Translations under genes and position numbers: made by a program
Origin: an uncultured Anaerolineae bacterium
GTDB taxonomy: Bacteria > Chloroflexota > Anaerolineae > Promineifilales > Promineifilaceae
Assembly (NCBI GenBank): GCA_905479495.1
Contig: CAJQMR010000039.1
Location: 1 to 64,000 of the forward strand
Length of the DNA stretch: 64,000 nucleotides
Direction: 5' to 3'
In this document: positions 1 to 7,194 of the stretch, in pieces
Layout: every line of letters starts with the position of its first letter
Position numbering within the stretch: position 1 is the first letter of the stretch
The notes under the pieces: generated by a model
Seen by the model: only the letters and a program-made list of their open reading frames with translations
What the model was told of the DNA's origin: nothing
Database searches by the model: none

Positions 1-1200
1 CTGGCAGAAACCCCGCTAAAGCCTCGATTGCCGCGCTGCGAACAGAATCATTTTCATCGTCAAGTTTGGCGGTAATGGTCGCCTGCAGGTCAGGCTGGTC
101 TGGCAGCAACCCCGCTAAAGCCGCGATTGCCGCACTGCGAACATTACCATATTCATCGTCAGTATCGTCAAGTTTGGCGGTAATGGCCGCCTGCAGGTCG
201 GGCTGGTCGGGCAGCAGCCCCGCTAAGGCCGCGATTGCCGCACTGTGGACAGAACCATTTTCATCGTCAGTATCGTCAAGTTTGGCGATAATGACCGCCT
301 GCAGGTCGGGCTGGTCGGGCAGAAGCCCTGCTAAGGCCTCGATTGCCGCACTGCGGACAGAATCATTTTCATCGTCAAGTTTGGTGGTAATGGCCGCCTG
401 CAGGTCGGGCTGGTCTGGCAGAAGCCCCGCTAAAGCCGCGATTGCCGCACTGCGGACATCACTATTTTCATCGTCAAGTTTGGCGGTAATGGCCGCCTGC
501 AGGTCGGGCTGGTCTGGCAGCAGCCCGACTAAAGCCGCGATTGCCGCACTGCGGACAGAACCATATCTATCGTCAGTATCGTCAAGTTTGGCGGTAATGG
601 CCGCCTGCAGGTCGGGCTGGTCTGGCAGCAGCCCGACTAAAGCCTCGATTGCCGCTCTGCGGACAGAACCATTTTCATCGTCAAGTCTAGCGGTAATGGC
701 CGCCTGCAGGTCGGGCTGGTCGGGCAGCAGCCCCGCTAAAGCCTCGATTGCCGCACTGCGGACAGAACCATATTCATCGTCAGTATCGTCAAGTTTGGCG
801 GTAATGACCGCCTGCAGGTCGGGCTGATCGGGCAGCAGCCCCGCTAAGGCCTCGATTGCCGCACTGCGGACAGAATCATTTTCATCGTCAAGTCTAGCGG
901 TAATGGCCGCCTGCAGGTTGGGCTGGTCGGGCAGCAGCCCGACTAAAGCCGCGATTGCCGCCCTGCGGACATTACCATATCTATCGTCAGTATCGTCAAG
1001 TTTGGCGGTAATGGCCGCCTGCAGGTCGGGCTGGTCTGGCAGAAACCCCGCTAAAGCCTCGATTGCCGCGCTGCGAACAGAATCATTTTCATCGTCAAGT
1101 TTGGCGGTAATGGCCGCTTGCAGGTCAGGCTGGTCTGGCAGCAGCCCCGCTAAGGCCGCGATTGCCGCACTGCGGACAGAATCATTTTCATCGTCAAGCT
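1..1200 (-). repeat. Tandem HEAT-repeat DNA array, 99 and 108 bp units
   Basis: The conserved word CCTGCAGG (once CTTGCAGG) recurs at 82, 190, 298, 397, 496, 604, 703, 811, 910, 1018 and 1117. Spacing is therefore either 99 or 108 bp, always a multiple of three. Read on the minus strand, each unit encodes a HEAT helix pair with core LPDQPDLQA and SVRSAAIEALAG. The 9-bp difference adds Thr-Asp-Asp-type residues in the inter-helix loop. Units are almost identical at the DNA level, indicating recent amplification or gene conversion. The array continues beyond the left edge. Confidence 0.95.
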
Positions 1201-4200
1201 TCGTTAACACACCGTCACGCAATGGTTGGCACGATTCAGAATACAAGTTTTCCCGTAATACAACCATTACTGCAAACGACTGTTCTGTATTGTTTAAGGA
1301 ATCCAATAAAAATTTTATTGAGTCATTGTGATTCAGCTGTGCCAAATTCACCAGACCCTCCCAGGCTTGTCGGCTAACAGTGGGCACAGGATTACCTGTT
1401 AAAGGCTGCAGCACTAGACTTATCTCATCCAGCGTGGCAGGTGCTAAAGCCACATTGTCAGCCGCAATCGCTGCTGCTAAAAACTTATCCCGATGCAGCC
1501 GCGACTCATGTTCACTTTCTGCAACCAGGATATTCCTAGTTAGTTCCGTCACTAAATCGCGCCGCTGCTCCACCACACCCAGCTGTCCGGCGCACAATAA
1601 AAGCGGCTCGCGCCAGCGCGAGTCATGCAAATGAGTCTGTAAAAGTGTCCAACGTTGTTCTGGCTCCATCCTGGCTAAAGCTCGCCCCACAAAATATTCC
1701 TGAAAGGTCAAGTGCAAAAAGCCAAAAGCGTCTCGTCCTCGTTCAGCCAACAAGCCAGCGAAGTACCTCATATCTCGTAAAAAATCGCTCGCCTGCTGCC
1801 GTGCGGCTACTCTTACCTTCTCAGCTACCTCAGCAGAATTATGGCCCTCGTAACGCAAACAAATCTCTGTTAAAGCAGACTCTAACTCATAGCGACGAGC
1901 TGTTCCGCTGGCCTTGTTTTGCTGCAACCACAAAGCCAGATCCATCAAATGAGCAATTGCCTGATGGGGATCAAAACGCTGCGGCATCTGCTGCCGCGCA
2001 CCATAGCTGCGGGTTATTTCCCAATTGTCAATCAACGTGCGGGAATATCGCTCATATAGTTCTATGCGCCTGTCGGGTAGTTTACCCACATGGCGGCGCA
2101 GCAAGGCCAACATTGTAATCAGCAACGGACTGGACGCCAGCCTCTCCAGGCTGCTGTTACTACCAATGTCGCGCAGCAGCTCACGTGTTTCTTTATCAGC
2201 AATCTGCCGAGCGGTAGCAGTATCACGCCCTGTCAGCCATACTTCATAAGCTAGACACCATTGTGTCGCAAACTGTTTCACTTCATCTGGTCCGAAATCC
2301 ACAATTGTCACATGGGGCAAGCGGCTGCTCAACGGCGCTTCACGGTAACCCACAATACGGCTGGAAAGGGCAAACCGATTACCCACAGGTAGCCAACGCC
2401 GCATCAAGCCATCAACCTGCGTCGTTACAAAGCGACGCGTTTCCACCTCAAGCACCTCGTCCAATCCATCCAACAAAACTAGTGCTTCACCTTGTTCCAG
2501 CACCTCATCAAACAGGGGTTTTAGCCCAGGCAAGCTGTGCCAACGTTCATAATATGTTGCCAGAAAATTACCCAACGTCGTATCCCGCCGAGTCCGGCGC
2601 AAATGATCATCATAAGCCGCCAAAGACAAAAAGATAGGCAAGCGAGTACTGCTACCTGCCAAAAATTGCTGCGCCGCCTGTAAAGCCAAATAATGCAATA
2701 AAGTTGTCTTGCCAGAACCAGGATCACCTAGAATCACCACACCTTGATCTTTGGCTGAAGTCAGCGTCGCCTGGATCGAACGGCGCTGTAACTGACTCTG
2801 GCCTTGCCGGGCCGCTTTCCGCCAACGCTGCGCCCGCAATGCATCCAACTCGGTCAACATATCTTGTTGATCTGATTCCCCTTTGCCTTCCATCTCTAAA
2901 ATCACACGCCGTTCCCCGGCGCTAAATGTGTCGGCCGCCTCTGGTACCTGAGCTACCGCTTTTAACTCCACATAGACTTCGTTAAGCGGTAAGGCAATGG
3001 GTGTGCCAGAAGGGGCCAAGCCCTGGAAAGTGAGCTTTTCAAATTGGTCAACAATTAGCTGACAGTAATTACGTGCTAGCTGTTGCAATGCTTGCTCGTC
3101 TAATTGGACGGTTGGGGCAGTTAGTTGTTTAGAAATATTGTCTAAACGCTCCCAAATCGCCTCTAAATCGCCAACGCCTGCCTGATCAAGCTGTCCTTCC
3201 TCTATACCTGCCTGAGAAAAAGCCAACCAATTCGCCTGAGGGCGGTCCTGCTTTGCCTGTTCAACCAACTTAGGGAGCCGCCCGCGTCTTTCCATGTACC
3301 CAATCAAAGACATTGCCTTTTCGTCAAGATTATCCCCTTCCAATCGATCTGGATTGATACCAAGACGAAAAATCAGGGAATCTAACTCCTGCAAGTTGAA
3401 ATGGGCGATAAGGATGTCTAATAATTGGCCACGAACGGCCGTTTCCATCTCTTCTGGCAGCAAATTCATCGTACCCAATGCTTCCGTCATTTCTTGATAC
3501 GCTTTTTGCTGTTGCAATGGCTGGTCTGCTTTTTGGGCAGCTTCGTTTAACACTTCCAATATTTGCTGCAGGATTTCGTTTGTATCCCCATTGTCAGCAG
3601 CAATTTGATTGGCGGCCAACTTTATTTGCTTCAATTCATCCACAGTAGCCTGTGTGCCACTAATTTGGGCAACCATCAACGCTTCCATGCGCGCCAAAGC
3701 TCCCCCTTGTTCCACCATCTTTTCCAACAAACCAAGGGTGATTACTGGCTGCAACTCAGCTTCCTCCCGTGCCGCCAGATAAAAAGCAGCCGCCATATCG
3801 TGCACCAACTCAGCAAAAGGAATGGCTAAATGATCAGCGCTAAAACCAATCTCCACAAATTCTTCTTCCAGCAGTTCAACATCCAGTTCTTGATTTTCTC
3901 GTGGGCTAAGTAATTGGTTGAACTGACCAACCGTCACCGGGGATAAGAGCCATTCTTGAAACAGCTCCTGGTAGTGTTCCGTTTCCGCATCTTCAAACTG
4001 CCACTGGTGCAAAGCAAAACTAACGGCTTCAAGCATGGCACGCTGCACGGCCGTTTGTTCTGGCTCATTTTGAAAGGTTTTTCGCAAGCGCGCCCCACCC
4101 GCGGCAATCAAGCGAATGGCAAACTCAGCCGCCAGTCCGCCAGTACCATCGGCAGCTGCACCCCACAAATATGTCTGAATTTCAGGTGGAAGATTGGTGA

Positions 4201-4210
4201 ACCAACTCAT
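1..4210 (-). CDS. EAD7-like / NACHT / HEAT-repeat NLR-like protein (3' end outside window)
   Basis: One open frame runs from the ATG at 4210 to the window edge, at least 1403 codons, with no stop. The start is preceded by AGGAG seven bases upstream and by a perfect TATAAT. Residues about 1-250 are helical and unassigned. Residues about 258-330 read like effector-associated domain 7, with motifs LQELDSLIFRLGI, ERRGRLPKLVEQ and a terminal RP..W. A NACHT ATPase follows, with Walker A GDPGSGKT at 495-502 and Walker B LLDGLDE near 580. The motif FLHLTFQEYF lies near residue 836. From about residue 1004 on there are HEAT repeats of 33 or 36 residues. EAD adaptors are known to recruit effectors in bacterial NLR-like conflict systems; a sensor or antiphage role is inferred. 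No effector with a matching adaptor is in the window. Only two ACGGCCGT sites occur in the gene, both at its 5' end. Confidence 0.85.
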   Translation of the reverse strand, partial: MSWFTNLPPEIQTYLWGAAADGTGGLAAEFAIRLIAAGGARLRKTFQNEPEQTAVQRAMLEAVSFALHQWQFEDAETEHYQELFQEWLLSPVTVGQFNQLLSPRENQELDVELLEEEFVEIGFSADHLAIPFAELVHDMAAAFYLAAREEAELQPVITLGLLEKMVEQGGALARMEALMVAQISGTQATVDELKQIKLAANQIAADNGDTNEILQQILEVLNEAAQKADQPLQQQKAYQEMTEALGTMNLLPEEMETAVRGQLLDILIAHFNLQELDSLIFRLGINPDRLEGDNLDEKAMSLIGYMERRGRLPKLVEQAKQDRPQANWLAFSQAGIEEGQLDQAGVGDLEAIWERLDNISKQLTAPTVQLDEQALQQLARNYCQLIVDQFEKLTFQGLAPSGTPIALPLNEVYVELKAVAQVPEAADTFSAGERRVILEMEGKGESDQQDMLTELDALRAQRWRKAARQGQSQLQRRSIQATLTSAKDQGVVILGDPGSGKTTLLHYLALQAAQQFLAGSSTRLPIFLSLAAYDDHLRRTRRDTTLGNFLATYYERWHSLPGLKPLFDEVLEQGEALVLLDGLDEVLEVETRRFVTTQVDGLMRRWLPVGNRFALSSRIVGYREAPLSSRLPHVTIVDFGPDEVKQFATQWCLAYEVWLTGRDTATARQIADKETRELLRDIGSNSSLERLASSPLLITMLALLRRHVGKLPDRRIELYERYSRTLIDNWEITRSYGARQQMPQRFDPHQAIAHLMDLALWLQQNKASGTARRYELESALTEICLRYEGHNSAEVAEKVRVAARQQASDFLRDMRYFAGLLAERGRDAFGFLHLTFQEYFVGRALARMEPEQRWTLLQTHLHDSRWREPLLLCAGQLGVVEQRRDLVTELTRNILVAESEHESRLHRDKFLAAAIAADNVALAPATLDEISLVLQPLTGNPVPTVSRQAWEGLVNLAQLNHNDSIKFLLDSLNNTEQSFAVMVVLRENLYSESCQPLRDGVLTKLDDENDSVRSAAIAALAGLLPDQPDLQAAITAKLDDENDSVRSAAIEALAGFLPDQPDLQAAITAKLDDTDDRYGNVRRAAIAALVGLLPDQPNLQAAITARLDDENDSVRSAAIEALAGLLPDQPDLQAVITAKLDDTDDEYGSVRSAAIEALAGLLPDQPDLQAAITARLDDENGSVRRAAIEALVGLLPDQPDLQAAITAKLDDTDDRYGSVRSAAIAALVGLLPDQPDLQAAITAKLDDENSDVRSAAIAALAGLLPDQPDLQAAITTKLDDENDSVRSAAIEALAGLLPDQPDLQAVIIAKLDDTDDENGSVHSAAIAALAGLLPDQPDLQAAITAKLDDTDDEYGNVRSAAIAALAGLLPDQPDLQATITAKLDDENDSVRSAAIEALAGFLP

Positions 4211-4248
4211 GACACAACTCCTCAACTTTTTTCTGCACGAATCACAGC

Positions 4249-4254
4249 ATTATA
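4249..4254 (-). promoter_or_regulatory. Candidate -10 box of the NACHT gene
   Basis: On the minus strand a perfect TATAAT lies about 40 bases before the NACHT start codon, followed by GAGGAG as ribosome binding site. No strong TTGACA is visible at the expected distance, so the -35 is weak or absent. Confidence 0.45.
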
Positions 4255-4306
4255 GTAGAGACGAATCATTGCGACGAGGGTTAACGTGTAAGCTAAATTT
4301 TGGCTC

Positions 4307-5308
4307 CTATTTGGCGGTAAGCAGTTCTTCCTCAACATTGTGAACTTCCAGACCTGCAAAACGGCCGTTCCCCTCAAAAATCTTTACTTCCTTCCCGCGC
4401 TCTAATCGGGACAATTGCACCGTCGCCGTGGCCGTAAGCGATTCGGCCACCCGCTTGCCCATGTCCACGGTGGACGGTCCGGCCAAAATCCCTGTCTCCC
4501 CCCGGCTGGCAATTATTTCCAGTCGATGTTTTGCTCCGGCCGTTTTGCCCGTCAAAACCCAATGAATTTGCTCCCCAACCACAGTGAGCGTCTCTGTTTT
4601 GGCCTTGGTGTACGTGGCAAAGCGGTACAGCGTGCCCTCATGCCACAGCCCCACGATGAAGCCACGAAAGCGGGTCCACTGCCAGGGAATCATGGCAATG
4701 GAGGCTGTCAGGCAGGTGCCCGGCGCGTTGTCAAAATGGTTGGTTTGCAGCCAAATCCAGGCGGAAGGGAACGACTTTCCCCAATCTTTCTCGATATAGC
4801 CACGTCCGTTGGTGAAGTCGATTAGCTCCCCATCAATCCGCATTGTGCCATCAATCTTGTGGTCGAAGCTAAGCACGCCATGGTAACACTCCATCGTCGG
4901 CACCCAGGCATACCAGCCCATGATGCCGGGTGATTTAACAGAAACCGGCCACGGTTGCCCGCCGCTAAACTGTAAATCAGCCTCTATTTTTTGTTCTGGG
5001 AAATCTACATTCAGGCTCATGGCCTGGCTGGTGAAACGGTTGGCACCAATATGCACTTCAAAGCGATCTTCGGCTGCCCAAAACTGGCTGAGCGGGTAGC
5101 GATGATAAAATGCTTCTTTGCTGGTGCCGTTAAGCACCTGGATAAAAGCGTGAGGATCTTTGCTCAGAAACACGCCGGGGATAATGACGTATTTGTGCTG
5201 GGTAGTGGCATCGATCTGTTTGAAATACCAACCTTCGAAGAACGGCCGTTTCTTGCCAACTCCATGGTACCAGCCTGGATTGAGAACAGTAGTCCAAAAC
5301 CCTCTCAT
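4307..5308 (-). CDS. Tocopherol cyclase-like protein
   Basis: This 333-residue protein resembles the tocopherol cyclase family (plant VTE1 and cyanobacterial homologues). Early residues contain NPGWYHG and FFEGWYFKQ, the family's N-terminal signature. The middle has GYIEKDWGKSFPSAW and WLQTNHF, and the C-terminus has FEGNGRFAGLE. In the characterised members the fold cyclises a prenylated quinol to a chromanol. Bacteria outside the phototrophs often carry homologues whose substrate is unknown, and no tocopherol pathway gene is nearby. The ATG overlaps the stop of the upstream zinc-ribbon gene as ATGA, so the two are likely translationally coupled. The fold assignment is strong; the substrate is not known. 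Confidence 0.85.
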   Translation of the reverse strand: MRGFWTTVLNPGWYHGVGKKRPFFEGWYFKQIDATTQHKYVIIPGVFLSKDPHAFIQVLNGTSKEAFYHRYPLSQFWAAEDRFEVHIGANRFTSQAMSLNVDFPEQKIEADLQFSGGQPWPVSVKSPGIMGWYAWVPTMECYHGVLSFDHKIDGTMRIDGELIDFTNGRGYIEKDWGKSFPSAWIWLQTNHFDNAPGTCLTASIAMIPWQWTRFRGFIVGLWHEGTLYRFATYTKAKTETLTVVGEQIHWVLTGKTAGAKHRLEIIASRGETGILAGPSTVDMGKRVAESLTATATVQLSRLERGKEVKIFEGNGRFAGLEVHNVEEELLTAK

Positions 5309-6396
5309 TGATCCGGTGTGACTGAGCGCACGTTGTTGAATGTGTTGACCTCTAGAATCCAGCGGCTGCCTTCTTCAAACTGGGTATATTCGGCCAAATC
5401 ATCAGGTCGATAAGTATAGGTCTGACCGTCGGCATTAAAATACACTTCATAACTTTCGGTACTCTCGCCAAAACGCTGATCTTGGGCCAACACCGGATTG
5501 GGCCACTCAGGCGCAAAATCATCCCCAGTCAATGAGACCAGATCAAAATCGCGCCATTGCAGCGCCGTGTAGGTGCAGTAATCATCATAAACTTGATATT
5601 CACAATCCTGCACCACTTCGCCCACGCCGGTGCCGGTATCCACCGTGTACGGCGTACCGCACACCTCCACTGAATTCGGTGCGGGATCAGGCTGGGTGCG
5701 CCGCACTTCTTCCCGACAAGACACAATTTCCGCATCATCTGGCACGTTATCCCGCCAATCCTGGTCTTCCACCGGTGTCAATGCTTCAATGGCAATGGCA
5801 TATTCCCAAGAGACGCCCTGCACCTCCCCCACCACCTCTTCAGTGCGGCTAGAAAGCACAATGATGGCAATGCAGGCGATGACCACTAGTCCCAAAATGC
5901 CAAACAACACAAATCGCGCCGTTTTAGACATGCCAGCCGCTCGTTTTACTTTTGGTTTCGGGGCAGCAGGCTCGGCACGTTCCGGCTTGGGCAAGGCTGC
6001 ACCACAATGCGTGCAGTGCAATGCCGTCCCTGGGTTCATCGATCCACAATGGGTGCAGGCCACGTCCGGCACTGCTTTATTCTGATGTGCCCCCAGCACC
6101 TGGCCCGCTTCACGCGCTTTAGCCTCGGTGAGATCTGCCAGACATTGGCTACACTGCGACGCCGTGGCCGGATTGCGCGTGCCACAAAACGGGCAATGTA
6201 CGTCGGGGCCAGCTTTGGCCTCAGCGATCAGCTTTTCATCCTCGATGAACGTTTCCTGGGCTACTTGTTCAAAGGCAACATCATCTGGCTGGGCAGCGCC
6301 ACAGCTACGGCAGATTTTGTCAGTGCCTTTGTTGCGGGTGCCACAAGATGGGCATTCCCATTCCAATTGAACATAGCCAACAGTTTTCTTGGTCAT
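5305..6396 (-). CDS. Triple zinc-ribbon membrane protein
   Basis: The ATG at 6396 is chosen over TTG/ATG codons at 6411/6408 because GGAG sits six bases before it, giving 363 residues. Three zinc ribbons of the CxxC...CxxC type lie at about residues 15-36 (CPSCG/CRSCG), 69-91 (CPFCG/CSQC) and 111-134 (CTHCG/CTHCG). A basic linker and one membrane helix (about 162-184) follow. The remaining ~180 residues form an outer-face domain with several cysteines, rich in acidic and aromatic residues and not recognised. The topology predicts ribbons in the cytoplasm and the C-terminal domain outside. The gene overlaps the tocopherol-cyclase-like gene by four bases. Function unknown; the ribbons suggest a scaffold or nucleic-acid/protein contact. 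Confidence 0.75.
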   Translation of the reverse strand: MTKKTVGYVQLEWECPSCGTRNKGTDKICRSCGAAQPDDVAFEQVAQETFIEDEKLIAEAKAGPDVHCPFCGTRNPATASQCSQCLADLTEAKAREAGQVLGAHQNKAVPDVACTHCGSMNPGTALHCTHCGAALPKPERAEPAAPKPKVKRAAGMSKTARFVLFGILGLVVIACIAIIVLSSRTEEVVGEVQGVSWEYAIAIEALTPVEDQDWRDNVPDDAEIVSCREEVRRTQPDPAPNSVEVCGTPYTVDTGTGVGEVVQDCEYQVYDDYCTYTALQWRDFDLVSLTGDDFAPEWPNPVLAQDQRFGESTESYEVYFNADGQTYTYRPDDLAEYTQFEEGSRWILEVNTFNNVRSVTPDQ

Positions 6397-6565
6397 TGCA
6401 CGCTCCATCAATTGCGGTGTCTGGTCAGAAAATCCAGCTTGATTGTAACGCAGCCAATTGAGGGATTCAACGAACTATTTATTATGCTGCTCAATTTTTC
6501 GTCACAAATGGCATCAATCAGCCAATGAAACGAATATTGTCAGAAAAATACGTGATGGCTTTGGC

Positions 6566-6994
6566 TCAAGCTGCCAACTCTTTCTGCGCCACAATCTTGT
6601 TCACCTTGATCCGTACCAGCAGCTCGCCAGGGACGCCGTTGCGCTCGCCGAAGGCTTCGGCTTGGTCTGCCCCCATGTAGCGCGCGCCAATGCGGGTGGC
6701 CCACTTTTTGCTTTCGGCCAGATCGTCGTCGGTGATTTCAACGGTGCCTTCTACTATCACAAATGCATATGGGGGAATGGCTTCATCAACGGTGAGGGCG
6801 ACACGGCCGTCTCTCACCAAATTCTTCCCCTTGACCGACGTATGCCAGGTATTGAAGATCAAATCCTCACCATCCAGCACAAACCAGATGGGGGCTACAT
6901 GGGGACGGCCGTCTGCCCGCACCGTGGCCAATTTTCCTGTACGCGTGCCCGCTGCCAAAAATTCATATGCTTCTGCTTTACTCATTTCTTTCAT
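6566..6994 (-). CDS. PPOX-class FMN/F420-binding split-barrel protein
   Basis: This 142-residue protein has the pyridoxamine 5'-phosphate oxidase-like split barrel. It shows GKLATVRADGRPHVAPIWF near the N-terminus, GKNLVRDGRVALTVD in the middle and VEGTVEI afterwards. This pattern matches small PPOX proteins that bind FMN or F420 and reduce diverse substrates. The RBS is GGAGG, six bases before the ATG. It is a single gene, separated by about 170 bp from the zinc-ribbon gene downstream and divergent from UPF0182. The cofactor cannot be fixed from sequence by eye; F420 is plausible in Chloroflexota. Confidence 0.85.
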   Translation of the reverse strand: MKEMSKAEAYEFLAAGTRTGKLATVRADGRPHVAPIWFVLDGEDLIFNTWHTSVKGKNLVRDGRVALTVDEAIPPYAFVIVEGTVEITDDDLAESKKWATRIGARYMGADQAEAFGERNGVPGELLVRIKVNKIVAQKELAA

Positions 6995-7194
6995 GGGTTG
7001 CCTCCAAAATAATCTTTTTTGTCGGTCATCTGGTAAAATAGCTATCTTACCTTATAAGTTATTATCTCACTTATAGCGCAGGAGCAAGCAACTGACGGCG
7101 GAAACGGCCGTTCTCAGTTCAGTCTAATCATATTGCCCCATAAATGTGAGAGAATAAAAGATGACATGCATACTAGATACCAAGGACGGAAATC

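Noticed and set aside
1-1200. Possible CRISPR-like array
   Set aside because: There are no unique spacers: the whole 99/108-bp unit is conserved, and unit lengths are multiples of three inside a coding frame.
66-1331. Repetitive plus-strand open frames (MAACRSGWSG-type repeats)
   Set aside because: They are the reverse-strand shadow of the HEAT array; the minus-strand reading gives a canonical HEAT motif continuous with the NACHT gene.
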